A stretch of 64,000 nt of DNA. Source: Allobosea sp. WAO. GTDB lineage: Bacteria > Pseudomonadota > Alphaproteobacteria > Rhizobiales > Beijerinckiaceae. The stretch is taken from the NCBI RefSeq assembly GCF_001509835.1, contig NZ_JXTJ01000004.1, positions 496,001 through 560,000 on the forward strand, written 5' to 3'. A program made the position numbers and the translations under genes. Below the pieces are notes generated by a model, which worked only from the letters and a program-made list of their open reading frames with translations, was not told where the DNA came from and made no database searches. Shown here in pieces: positions 46,282 to 59,141 of the stretch; the stretch's first letter is position 1, and every line of letters starts with the position of its first letter.

Positions 46282-47622
46282 CTAAAGCTTGTCGAAAACA
46301 GACCCCATCCGCGGGCTAAAGAGTCTATCATACGTTTTTAGCAGAAAGGCATCTGTCATCCCGGCTACGTGATCGCAGATCACTCGAATGTTCTTGCCGG
46401 AAGTTGTATAGTCAAAAAATGCGTCTTCCGGAAGAAATGCTTTAGGGTCGGAAGCTAGCGCCTCAAATACTGAAACTACCATTTTTTGACCTTTAAATTC
46501 AAGGTGTTGTACTTCAGCGCTTTTGATAACCTTTTGTACGACGAGCTCTTGCAAAGCGTCGAGAAAATCTCTTTGGCTTGGTGGTAGAACCGCTTTGTAA
46601 CGAATCAACGGCTCGTTGAATTGCGGCAAAATTTCAATCCGAATGTTCGTTATGAAATGATGTACAATTCTACTAATATAGTGTTTCCGCGATTTTCCGC
46701 CACCAAATAGACAGCTGACGAGTGTGTCGTAGACGTTGTTCTGGCTCTCCGTTGGATATTTGAATTTCAAAGAATCGAGAAATTCCGTGCATTTATCCTC
46801 GCCGGCAAAAGACCTAAAATCCTTCTCGTCGAGCAAGCCTAGGGCGATAGCGTCTTCGAGGTCGTGAACGCCGTAGGCGATATCGTCCGCAATATCCATG
46901 ATGCTGCAATCGAAAGACTTGAATAGTGGAGTGGCGTGCTCCGTTGGGACATTCTCGACGGATTGGAACAGCGCTCGATCTTTATCTGTCAGCAGTTCAA
47001 GGACCCAAGCGACAACTTCGCGCTCGCTATCCAGAAAGCATTTGGGCGGCTTCGATCTTTTTCGGTCAATAATCCGTATGGATTGGGGAGTGCTATCAAT
47101 GGCAGGAATGATTTCTGGATTGGCGGCGATTCCAAAACCGACTGGGTACTTCAAAACTCCCAGAAGTGTTCGCCTCGCTAGATCAGCCCCATTCAATGCG
47201 GAGAAATTCTCTAGCCTTGAAAGTATACGCAACGTATGGCCATTTCCTTCGAATCCGCCATTGTCTCTCATGCAATAATTTAAAGCGATCTCACCGCCGT
47301 GCCCAAAGGGAGGGTGCCCCAGATCATGCGCCAAGCCGATGGCCTGTATTAGGCTAACTGGCGGAAGATAGGAGTGAGCCTCATGTGAGCTCAAGGTGCC
47401 AAGTTGGCGGACGATACTGCTAGCGATCTGCGCGACCTCCAGAGAGTGCGTCAACCTAGTGCGATAGAAGTCGCTATCGCCCAAGTTCAGGGTCTGTGTT
47501 TTGCCCTGCAGCCGACGAAAAGAGCCGGAGTGGACGATCCTCGCATAATCGGCATCGAACGGGGTTCGAGCATCCTCCGGGTGTTTCTTCCAACCACTCC
47601 GTCTTGCTTCCCATTCCATCAT
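46282..47622 (-). CDS. dGTP triphosphohydrolase-family HD protein
   Basis: A 446-residue HD-domain enzyme. The start at 47622 is chosen because GGGGGAG lies eight bases ahead and the family begins MMEWEARR-like; frames extending to 47778 have weaker signals. HD ligands lie in RTRLTHSLEVAQ, GLAHDLGHPPFGHGGE and further downstream in DIADDIAYGVHDLED. It hydrolyses dGTP (or dNTPs) to nucleoside and triphosphate. Related enzymes limit phage replication by lowering dNTP pools. It converges on the ssp operon and is clearly more AT-rich than its neighbours, suggesting a separate origin. Confidence 0.88.
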   Translation of the reverse strand: MMEWEARRSGWKKHPEDARTPFDADYARIVHSGSFRRLQGKTQTLNLGDSDFYRTRLTHSLEVAQIASSIVRQLGTLSSHEAHSYLPPVSLIQAIGLAHDLGHPPFGHGGEIALNYCMRDNGGFEGNGHTLRILSRLENFSALNGADLARRTLLGVLKYPVGFGIAANPEIIPAIDSTPQSIRIIDRKRSKPPKCFLDSEREVVAWVLELLTDKDRALFQSVENVPTEHATPLFKSFDCSIMDIADDIAYGVHDLEDAIALGLLDEKDFRSFAGEDKCTEFLDSLKFKYPTESQNNVYDTLVSCLFGGGKSRKHYISRIVHHFITNIRIEILPQFNEPLIRYKAVLPPSQRDFLDALQELVVQKVIKSAEVQHLEFKGQKMVVSVFEALASDPKAFLPEDAFFDYTTSGKNIRVICDHVAGMTDAFLLKTYDRLFSPRMGSVFDKL

Positions 47623-47919
47623 TCCGCTTTCTCCCCCTTTGGATCGGCGCTGAGCCAATTTGGATAGCATGCGATGAGCATGGCTTTCGTTCTCAGGCAA
47701 GGCCCTCTCTAAGTGCAGAGCGTTTGACGACATGCCGCTCACGTGTAGGGGGCTGGCGAGGCGGCCATCGCGATCCATTCCACTTCCATTGTGTCAAACC
47801 GCGAGTAAACAGACGCTCGATCGGCGTCATCGTTGTTCGGCTGGAGCAGTCGCGAGAATCGCATTGACCGGGCCAAGCCTCTGAACGGTATCGTCGCGCC
47901 AAAGAAAATGCGGGCGACC

Positions 47920-48474
47920 ATGGCGCATACCTACACCCGCAAGGAGCTCTACGACCTGGTCTCGCCCGGGCCGCTGCGAACCCTGTGCACGCAGTTTGGA
48001 GTTTCGGACGTCTCCGTGGAAAAGGCCTACAAGAAGGCTGATATTCCGACACCGCCGCAGGGGTATTGGAACAAGGTCCAGGCCGGCAAGAAGGTGTCAC
48101 GCATCACACTGTCACCGCGGGGCTTGGGGCAACCCGACGAGGTCGTCATCGGCGCCGGCCGCCGGGGATACTAAAACCACGATCCAATAGCGCCGATCCC
48201 GCCGGAGCCTACGTTCGACAACGACGAGGCGATCATCCGGAAGGTGGCGGCGAAGCTCGTCGGCACGGTCACCATTGCAAACGACTTCTCCAGGGCCCAC
48301 TCCCCGCAGGCTGCGATGACGAGTCGTCCGATCGTCTTCAGAAAGGCACTAACGGCGCGGCCTATTGGTTCGGAAGCGGGACGACAGCGATGTGGGTTGG
48401 CTCGCGCGTCTTCGCTTATATCGGTATCACCAAGTCCTCAAAGAACCGGCGATACGTACCTACACAGAAGTTGA
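47920..48474 (+). pseudogene. Decayed HTH-like gene, relative of the 27645-28955 gene
   Basis: The N-terminal part reads TYTRKELYDLVSPGPLRTLC, then FGVSDVSVEKAYKKADIPTP and PPQGYWNKVQAGKKVSRITL, the same unit as in the intact gene at 27645-28955. A TAA at 48172-48174 interrupts the frame. The same frame then continues with APIPPEPTFDNDEAIIRKVA and a fading tail. Its end overlaps the convergent gene at 48416-49165. The gene is probably non-functional. Confidence 0.65.
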
Positions 48475-49165
48475 ATTCATTTTTAGTGTGATGATATTTT
48501 TGTGCCACCTTTGCGTTTTTGTGGTTCACGCCGGAGCAGATGACCTCTCTCGCGCGGAGCATGTAGTCGCTCCAATTGTGTATGTAATTTGGAAAGAATT
48601 GGAATGGAAAATACCTCAGATAAAGGAAACCATCTTCCGCCATATCCATTGTGGGTGGATGGGCCGGAAATACTGATGGGAACGAATCATAGATCTCGGA
48701 AAGATTCTTGTCGAAAATAATACGTGGAACATCGGCGGTTGACTCTAGTTCATACGCGTTCATGTAAGCACTTCCCGCAATTATGTCCTGGTCGTGGATA
48801 AGCGGCCCTCCAGAGATGGCCCCGCGACATAGGTATCCATCGCAAAGAAGGTCAGTCCAAATCTTAGTAACTTTCTGGCATATGGATTTTAGACCATCTG
48901 CATTTCTTTCGGTAGAAATAATCAAGCAATCTGAGATATATGTAATCTGAGGATAACCTAGATCTTTATCTGTAAATATATTGTCGTTTTTTGTGTATAT
49001 TGGTAGGTCTGGATCTAGATTCGATGTGTTCCGCTCTTCGCTCATAAAATTGAGGCAAGATCGGAGTCGTTCGTAAGTCAAATTGTCCCAATTTTTCTCA
49101 AGATCGAGAATTCGATTGGAGAATCCGAGAATGTCTATGAAGGCGCAGTATCTATCTTTGAACAT
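48416..49165 (-). CDS. Low-GC cyclase-like hypothetical protein
   Basis: A 249-residue protein beginning FKDRYCAFIDILGFSNRI. The 'AFIDILGF' opening with a later ITYISDCLIISTE and GYLCRGAISGGPLI resembles the nucleotidyl-cyclase fold, where two acidic residues bind metal. The gene is AT-rich against a GC-rich background, with rare codons, so it is probably a recent arrival. Proteins of this kind occur in defence islands, but I know of no tested function for this one. It overlaps the decayed gene on the other strand. Confidence 0.6.
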   Translation of the reverse strand: MFKDRYCAFIDILGFSNRILDLEKNWDNLTYERLRSCLNFMSEERNTSNLDPDLPIYTKNDNIFTDKDLGYPQITYISDCLIISTERNADGLKSICQKVTKIWTDLLCDGYLCRGAISGGPLIHDQDIIAGSAYMNAYELESTADVPRIIFDKNLSEIYDSFPSVFPAHPPTMDMAEDGFLYLRYFPFQFFPNYIHNWSDYMLRAREVICSGVNHKNAKVAQKYHHTKNEFNFCVGTYRRFFEDLVIPI

Positions 49166-49367
49166 CGGTTAAGCTCTTATCTGGATTCATTGCGAAATCG
49201 GCTTTATCACGTGAGAGGCGTCTGCAAAGATGTGAGCGTCGGCGAGCGATACGTGGTTAGGTCTTCGGCGATCAGGCTGTCGGGCCACGCTAGTGCTCGT
49301 CCGTTGCCGCCGGCCACGAAGGGAACGTCGAACTCGGGAAACTGAAGACACGGCCAGCTGCCGCCGC

Positions 49368-50321
49368 TCAATCTCGCTGGATGTTGCTCATGAGCTCATC
49401 CCAATAGTACTCTGCGGCCCCCTCGAAGGTCAGGTGTTGCCTTTCGCGCCCGACACCGAAACGCGACATGCCCATCATTGGCTTCAGGAACATTCCCTGA
49501 GCGTCGGTCTCAATGGAGAGGCTTTCGTTGCAGCTGTTGTCGGAGGCCTGGTCGTTCGAGGAATACGAGATACCGCGACCGAGCATTCCACCGAGCATGA
49601 TTTTGCAGCGCGAGACGGCCTTGCCGTTCCTATAGATCACGGCGGTGAAGCGGTTCGCGTCGATGCGCTTGAAGGTGGTGTCGATCTCCGGATTGCGCGC
49701 CTTGAGCTCAGAAAGGGATCCCTCAAAGAACTTGGCCATGAAGTCGAAGGCTTCGTCCAGGAAGTGATCTTGATCGGCTTCGGTGAAGGTCTTGCTGATG
49801 CGAAGGTTGCTTGACCGGGGCCCGGCAGCCGCCACCTGAATGACTGTTGGAGCGTGCTCGCGATTAGCTGGGACGGGGGCAATCGGCGCCTTAGGCAGCG
49901 CATCCCGGATCTTCTTGGCCACGTCGAGGAAAGCCTCGTCCAGATCGGGCCAGGAGCGGATCGGCTTGCCATCGCGGGGGGCGGCCATAAGCTTTCCGAA
50001 CGGCGTTGGATGCCAATCGCAGGCGCGCAGGATGACGGGGATCACCCGCGCCTCGCCGGTACGATGCCGTTCCAGGGCCCGCGTCATCTCGACATCGTAG
50101 CAATAATTCGAGGCGATGAAATCCGGCGATACCAGCAGAAGGATGACGTCGGCCCGCTCCAGCTCTTGTCGGATGCCGGGGTCGAACTCGTCACCGGCTC
50201 GCAGCATGCGGTCGTGCCACGTCTCGATGAGGCCCTGACGCTTCAACGTTGCAAGAGCCACCTCAAGCCTGTCTCGAAGCTCTTCGTCCTTGTGGGAGTA
50301 GGAGAAGAAGACGGACGCCAT
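49368..50321 (-). CDS. TIR-domain protein
   Basis: A 317-residue protein. Residues 1-135 are a TIR domain: ASVFFSYSHKDEELRDRLEV, WHDRML, SPDFIASNYCYDVEM with the expected catalytic Glu78, and VIPVILRACDW. Bacterial TIR domains of defence systems cleave NAD+ or make cyclic ADP-ribose signals. A linker and a C-terminal domain (about 180-317) of unknown function follow. AAGAGG lies ahead of the ATG. The gene follows the helicase gene on the same strand by 76 bases, so both may be one operon. Gap 49166-49367 holds no convincing gene. Confidence 0.88.
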   Translation of the reverse strand: MASVFFSYSHKDEELRDRLEVALATLKRQGLIETWHDRMLRAGDEFDPGIRQELERADVILLLVSPDFIASNYCYDVEMTRALERHRTGEARVIPVILRACDWHPTPFGKLMAAPRDGKPIRSWPDLDEAFLDVAKKIRDALPKAPIAPVPANREHAPTVIQVAAAGPRSSNLRISKTFTEADQDHFLDEAFDFMAKFFEGSLSELKARNPEIDTTFKRIDANRFTAVIYRNGKAVSRCKIMLGGMLGRGISYSSNDQASDNSCNESLSIETDAQGMFLKPMMGMSRFGVGRERQHLTFEGAAEYYWDELMSNIQRD

Positions 50322-50397
50322 TCTTACCTCTTGGGATGCATGGAGGGGCGCAAGTCAGATGGCGCGCGCCCACGGCACGTTGCCGAGACGACCCACA

Positions 50398-53300
50398 TTA
50401 ATCCGAGCAGATCACCCGCAGGTCCACATCCACCGTCTGCTTGATGTAGGCGGCCGCGGCTCCCAGCACGATCGCCTGATCGTCGGTCACCCTCTGTCGG
50501 GAAACGCCTGGCTGAACGACGCTGATCTCAAGGACGATCGGCTTCATCTTGGCGCTTTTCGCGATGGCGTTCAGGCGACCGACCGTGCCGTGAACGAAAC
50601 GGTCCCGCAATTCGCTGCCATTCCCGTTGATCTTCAGCCTCGCCATCATATGCCGGTGAAGGCGATCAAAGTTTCCGCGCCAGACCGCGGACCTGACCGC
50701 CTGCGAGGCAACCTCCACGACATCCTTTACGCGCTCGCCCGGGTCCGCTGCGCCGGAGTATTTGCAGTGGACCAGCGCCAGCCGGATATGGTCGTCCTCC
50801 TCCTTCAGGCAGATCAAATCCGCCGCCTCTCCCGCGTCGTCGTCGTTGAAGACGACATGGAAGCCGTTGTCGACGTAGTCCTTCGCCACGTGCGTCTGGA
50901 CCGAGTTGGTTCGCTCGACGCCCTTCTTCCAGGTCGACTCGATCTTAATGTCCACGCCCGTCCACTTCCAGGGGACGAGCCGATCCTCCTCGATGCGGAC
51001 CTCGGTCACGTCGTGCTGAACGTAGAGGAGGTTGCCGTCGAGCTCCTTCAAGCTGACGTAGCGAACCAGCAGCGGATTGTCGCGAAGATATTCTTCCAGG
51101 GGGCGATCCTCGCGGCCGCACTTCATCCGGAGCGTCTTCTCGTCGCTCTTGAACAGGTAGCCCTTGTCGGCATCGAGGTGCAGGGAGACACGCTCGTTCA
51201 GCTCGCCTGACGCGGAGACGAGGCGAAAGGCCAGTCGGTCAGGACCCGAGGCAGCCGGTTCATGGTGCCATTCGCAGGCGGCGAGAGGCACCTGTGCCAC
51301 GTCCTTCTTCGACACGAAGAAGCGCTCATCGGTAGTCTTGAGCGTCTCGTGAGGCCATTCCACAGACAGGATGTGCTCGTCGGGAAAGCGATCGGTCAAT
51401 TCAGTCGGGATGAGGACGTTTCGCAGGATCTGCGGCACGTCGATCGTCTCGTCGATCAGTTTCCGACCGAGTGGCCTGCACCACTGAAGCCACTTCGGGA
51501 TGGTTCCCTGCGCCTTCGACCAGACCCGGCCCTTGGCCGAGCATCCCGGAGCGACGACGGCGCCGTTCTCCCAACCGCGACCATCCAGGTTGGACTTCGT
51601 GGCACCGCTCGTTTCCGTTATCGTGAGCGCCTGCTGGACGTCGGCGCCGGTGTACATGGCGAAGCTCATGTTGCGGCGCCCGTGCTTGCGCACGCCGATG
51701 TTATTGAAGACTAGGCGGTTGATCCTGCCCAGGGACCGAAACGTGTCCTCCTTGTCGATGAGCCTGCTTCCGCCGACGGCTTCGGCCAACCCACCGTGCA
51801 TGCTGTCCTTGTCAGACGAATTGATGTGGAGCAGCGCGGCATCCTTGTCATGGAAGAGCACGAACAGATCCCACTGGCGATCTCTCAGCTTCTTGCCGCG
51901 ACTCCAGCGGACCCGATCCTCCTTCCTTGTGACGAAGTAGATGAGGGACTCCTTCTCGTTCTCCCATGCTGCATGAACCTGGACGTCCTCGGACAGGCCG
52001 CGCTGGAAGGTCTTCGGCGAGAAGTCGCTGCAGCGGTAGACGATCGTGCTGAACTTCGGGCGCAAGAGGTTCTTCGATATGCGAAGGCCTTCGACCTCCT
52101 CTTCGTCGACCAGCGGCTTCGAATTCCTCAGGAACTCGACCAGCTCGGCATGTTCGCGGGCCGCCTGGGAACTCGCCTCGCTCAGCAGCTTGTTCCAGTC
52201 GGCGCTCTCGCTGTAGAGGCGCTCCAGTTTCGCGGATACCTGCGGATCGGCGATGTTGGCCACCACGGTAGCGTCCCCGATGTCGGACGCCGAGGTCCTG
52301 GTGAACCGGCCGGTGAACTGGAGCAGGACCGGCAGGCTCTTATGAAGATCGTGAAGGACAGCGATCTTGAGCTCCGGCAGATCGAATCCTTCGCCCAGCA
52401 TGTTGACGCAGATGACGATCCTGCTCCGGCCTGCTCGGAGATCAGCGAGGGCGGCGTCGATCAAGCCCTGCGAGATATCCGAATGCACCAGGATCGGATT
52501 GTGGGCGGGGGCCAAGCGCTTGTATAGGGCCAGAAGTTTCTCGCCTCGGGGGATGCCGGCGCACCGCGCCATCATCAGGTGATTCAGCCCTGCCTTCAGA
52601 TCCGCATCAAGGGCGGCGATGCCTTCGATGGCCATCTCCTCGTCGGCATCGTCCTTCTCGATCTGGAAGATCGAATGGAACCTGATCGGCTTGAAGTAGC
52701 CGTCGCGTTGTGCCGCCGCGAGCGGATAGCTGAAGATCACCCGTCCATCGACAAGCTTGCCATCCAGCCGGAATGGGGTGGCGGTGAACTGCACGATCTG
52801 GTGGGCCTTGAACGCCGCTCGGAATGCGCTCCAGCTGTCGGAGGGAACGTGATGTGCTTCATCGACGAAAAGGGTCGCAACGGCGTTGGAGATCTTGGGA
52901 AACAGGGGCTCGACCGACGATGCGCCCAATGATGCCATCACGCCGATGGTGACGTTCGTGCCCAGGAAGATGCTGAGATCCGCCTCAGACTTGGGTTCCT
53001 TGGTCACGACGGCGACGATGGGGTTGGGCGTGTCATCGTCCAGCAGTCCCAGCGGCTTGCGGAGAAGCCCCAGCGACCGGAACTTCTTCGCTGTCTGGTT
53101 CCGCAGCGCCTTCGAGGGGACCATTACGAGGGTCGGGCCGCGGCGGTAGTTCACGGCGGCGCTCAGCATCGTCTCCGTCTTGCCGGTCCCGGTCGGCATG
53201 ACGACCGTCGCCAGCTCGTTGGCGAAGACGCTCCAATGAGCTCCGACCGCATGAAGGGCGCCGATCTGAGGAGGACGAAGACCTTCGTCGCCAGGAGCGA

Positions 53301-53751
53301 CCTTTCCGTCTTCCCCGGCCACCTCGGCGCGGAACTTGAAGCGGTCCCGCCACGCGTTCTCGATGCCCTTGGCGACGGCGAGGGGATCGGCGGCGAAGTC
53401 GTTGCGGAAATTCTGGTGGCGACGGTGCCACTGCCACCTCAGACCGCCTGATGTGGTGATGAGCAATCCATCGATGCCGCCGGGGATCGATGACAGCCTC
53501 TTGTCGGCGACCGCGATGACCTCCCCATCGTCGAGCGTGAAGACGTCGACCTCCGTCTTCCCGGAAATCCGCAGCTTCGAGGCCGCGACGATCTCTCGGC
53601 GCTTCGCCGGCGTGAGCAGGCAGAACCGAAGGCCGATGGAATGCTTCTCCCGAAATTCCAGGTCGGGCAGATCGAGATATCCGACAGGCTTTTGGACGTC
53701 CGTGAGGACATCATCGGACTTGGCGACTTCCACGTGGACCTTGTCGAGCAT
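50398..53751 (-). CDS. SF2 helicase with nuclease-like C-terminal domain
   Basis: A 1117-residue protein. After an unknown N-terminal domain comes a superfamily 2 helicase: VVMPTGTGKTETML near 190, LFVDEAHHVPSD near 295, FTATPFR, and the RecA2 motifs GEGFDLP and QFTGRFTR. In the C-terminal part, near 970-1000, ADLICLKEEDDHIRLALVHC and the following KYSG resemble a PD-(D/E)xK nuclease core. GAGGA precedes the ATG. It sits directly upstream of the TIR gene. It does not match any named defence system I can recall. Confidence 0.85.
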   Translation of the reverse strand: MLDKVHVEVAKSDDVLTDVQKPVGYLDLPDLEFREKHSIGLRFCLLTPAKRREIVAASKLRISGKTEVDVFTLDDGEVIAVADKRLSSIPGGIDGLLITTSGGLRWQWHRRHQNFRNDFAADPLAVAKGIENAWRDRFKFRAEVAGEDGKVAPGDEGLRPPQIGALHAVGAHWSVFANELATVVMPTGTGKTETMLSAAVNYRRGPTLVMVPSKALRNQTAKKFRSLGLLRKPLGLLDDDTPNPIVAVVTKEPKSEADLSIFLGTNVTIGVMASLGASSVEPLFPKISNAVATLFVDEAHHVPSDSWSAFRAAFKAHQIVQFTATPFRLDGKLVDGRVIFSYPLAAAQRDGYFKPIRFHSIFQIEKDDADEEMAIEGIAALDADLKAGLNHLMMARCAGIPRGEKLLALYKRLAPAHNPILVHSDISQGLIDAALADLRAGRSRIVICVNMLGEGFDLPELKIAVLHDLHKSLPVLLQFTGRFTRTSASDIGDATVVANIADPQVSAKLERLYSESADWNKLLSEASSQAAREHAELVEFLRNSKPLVDEEEVEGLRISKNLLRPKFSTIVYRCSDFSPKTFQRGLSEDVQVHAAWENEKESLIYFVTRKEDRVRWSRGKKLRDRQWDLFVLFHDKDAALLHINSSDKDSMHGGLAEAVGGSRLIDKEDTFRSLGRINRLVFNNIGVRKHGRRNMSFAMYTGADVQQALTITETSGATKSNLDGRGWENGAVVAPGCSAKGRVWSKAQGTIPKWLQWCRPLGRKLIDETIDVPQILRNVLIPTELTDRFPDEHILSVEWPHETLKTTDERFFVSKKDVAQVPLAACEWHHEPAASGPDRLAFRLVSASGELNERVSLHLDADKGYLFKSDEKTLRMKCGREDRPLEEYLRDNPLLVRYVSLKELDGNLLYVQHDVTEVRIEEDRLVPWKWTGVDIKIESTWKKGVERTNSVQTHVAKDYVDNGFHVVFNDDDAGEAADLICLKEEDDHIRLALVHCKYSGAADPGERVKDVVEVASQAVRSAVWRGNFDRLHRHMMARLKINGNGSELRDRFVHGTVGRLNAIAKSAKMKPIVLEISVVQPGVSRQRVTDDQAIVLGAAAAYIKQTVDVDLRVICSD

Positions 53752-53817
53752 CGTATCCTCGGATGTGAGAAAGACGGTCGGCGTAATGAGTATTCACGAT
53801 TTGTTCGGTTCAGTGGA

Positions 53818-53844
53818 GGGGGGCGGCAAATGATGCCGCCTCCC
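53818..53844. terminator. Stem-loop between nrdJ and the helicase gene
   Basis: An 11-bp stem (53818-53828 with 53834-53844, one G-T pair, loop AATGA) is followed on the plus strand by a short T-run. It lies 76 bases beyond the nrdJ stop and may mark transcript ends. A second inverted repeat, GAAGTTC/GAACTTC, is at 53855-53883. This gap is the junction between backbone and island. Confidence 0.4.
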
Positions 53845-53919
53845 AGATTTTGCGGAAGTTCATGTCCGATTGGGCGGAACTTCGCCCCTCATTTCACCGC
53901 ATCAACACATTCGACCTAA

Positions 53920-57648
<3,729 letters not shown>

Positions 57649-57917
57649 GTCTTCATCCCCAATGCATGCCGCGGGCTCGGGAAAGCCTCGCGCGGCCGGT
57701 TGCTCACCGGCTCCTGATGTCAGCCCAACTCGGTTTGATGCCCTGGATTCCGCGACGGTGTGGTCCCGCCGTCGAAACGCCTGTAGCGGCCAGCCGGGAC
57801 GCACGTCGCCGTTCGCCGTCGCCGATATCGGCGCGCCGCGGTGATCGCTTCGACCCGTCTGGGAACTCTTTTCGCGGGGATCGAAGGCGTCTCCGCCAGC
57901 CGTCTCGCGACCATCAA

Positions 57918-57947
57918 AATCTAGTCCCGACCGGGTCGCGCCGTCAA
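57918..57947 (-). promoter_or_regulatory. Promoter of nrdJ
   Basis: Read on the minus strand, TTGACG (57947-57942) and TAGATT (57923-57918) are 18 bases apart. It is the best promoter in the 716-base gap between nrdJ and the NIPSNAP gene. The rest of 57649-57917 is a GC-rich leader with nothing recognised. Confidence 0.55.
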
Positions 57948-57968
57948 GGATTAGTGCGAGCCGATAGG

Positions 57969-58012
57969 TGTGGATACGACATCTGGTAGGAAGATGTGGA
58001 TCATGGGGATAA
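57969..58012 (-). promoter_or_regulatory. Cluster of three DnaA-box-like sites
   Basis: On the minus strand TTATCCCCA (58012-58004), TGATCCACA (58003-57995) and GTATCCACA (57977-57969) each match the DnaA box TTATCCACA at 8 of 9 positions. The first two abut. They lie 22-65 bases upstream of the nrdJ -35 box, in the same orientation. DnaA regulates nrd genes in other bacteria, so control of nucleotide supply by the initiator is plausible. Confidence 0.45.
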
Positions 58013-58364
58013 GTTTCAAGCAACCGGCTAAACCCAAGGAATCGCATGGGGAATCGGCGCCGCGTTGCCAGATTGCAACGATCCGCCGCCTCGCGAAATC
58101 CCTAAAATCCACCGGACCATGGTTAACCAGCCCTCAACCGGAGCCCACCTGACCCACTAGTGGAAGCGCGCTCTGCAGCAGCCGCCACAAGTGCTTGAAT
58201 CCGCGCGATGCTTGGCCGGCTGGCGCGATCCTGCGAGCGGCCTCGGCGCGTCGCGAACCGTGACCGAATCGTGGCGGAATTCTGGATGACGCTGCTGACG
58301 GAGTTGGGCAGCCCCGCTGCCTAGCGGAAACACCAGCGAGGGGAACGCCAGCCGAAGGAACGAC

Positions 58365-59060
58365 ATGACCGACACCGTCTTCGAACTGCGCCGCTACAGC
58401 CTGAAACCGGGCGCGCGCGAAAACCTGATCGGCGTCTTCGACACCTATCTCGTCGAGACCCAGGAAGCCGCCGGGATGAGCGTCGTCGCCCAGTTCCGTG
58501 ATCCCGCAGCGCCCGACCAGTTCGTCTGGTTCCGTGGCTTCGCCGATCAGGATTTCCGCATTAGTGCCCTCGCGGCCTTCTATGGCGGCCCGGTCTGGGC
58601 GGAGCACGGCCCCGCGGCGAACGAGACCATGCTGACATGGCACGATGTGCTGATGCTGAAGCCTGCCGCACCCGGCCTTGGCTTCGACACGAGCGGGCTC
58701 AGGCGATTACCCCCGGGAACCGTCGATCGCGAAGACGGGCGCCCCTACCTCGTCGCCATCGACCATCTCTCACCAGACAGCAGCGACACCGAAGCAGCCG
58801 AAGCGGCGCACCAAGTCGCGCAGGCCGCCCGGGCCGCCGGCGGCGAGATCCTCGCCAGTCTGATCAGCGACCGCAGCGAGAACGGTTTCGCGCGCCTGCC
58901 AGTGCGCGAGGGGGAATGCGTCGCGGTCACGCTCGTGCGTCCAGCAGCCCCACAAGCGATACCGACGCTCGAAACGGCCTTGCGCGACATGCGCTCCGGC
59001 CTTGGCAGCGCTCTGGACATCGCCCGCCTCCTCCCGACTGCGCGGTCGCTGCTGCGTTAG
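58365..59060 (+). CDS. NIPSNAP-family protein
   Basis: A 231-residue protein made of two related alpha+beta (dimeric ferredoxin-like) halves. The first opens with VFELRRYSLKPGARENLIGV and contains VVAQFRDPAAPDQFVWFRGF, the NIPSNAP pattern. Family roles are mostly unknown; some are associated with stress or small-molecule breakdown. AAGGAACGAC precedes the ATG. The gene is monocistronic as far as seen; upstream bases 58013-58364 show no other gene. Confidence 0.85.
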   Translation: MTDTVFELRRYSLKPGARENLIGVFDTYLVETQEAAGMSVVAQFRDPAAPDQFVWFRGFADQDFRISALAAFYGGPVWAEHGPAANETMLTWHDVLMLKPAAPGLGFDTSGLRRLPPGTVDREDGRPYLVAIDHLSPDSSDTEAAEAAHQVAQAARAAGGEILASLISDRSENGFARLPVREGECVAVTLVRPAAPQAIPTLETALRDMRSGLGSALDIARLLPTARSLLR

Positions 59061-59141
59061 CTCCGGAAGTCCGGCCCTGGCGCCGCATAGTCGCCGGGAT
59101 TGCCCGGCCTGATGGCGCCGCGGACACCACGGACCCAACCG

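Noticed and set aside
49205..49345. Short minus-strand frame containing FPEFDVPFVAGGNGRALAWP
   Set aside because: It looks gene-like for about 45 residues but has no start signal and no recognisable relatives.
57649..57917. Cobalamin riboswitch in the nrdJ leader
   Set aside because: No B12-box-like sequence was found on the minus strand despite the long leader.
58122..58138. CtrA-like site TTAA-N7-TCAA near nrdJ
   Set aside because: The second half deviates from TTAA and the site is far from the promoter.
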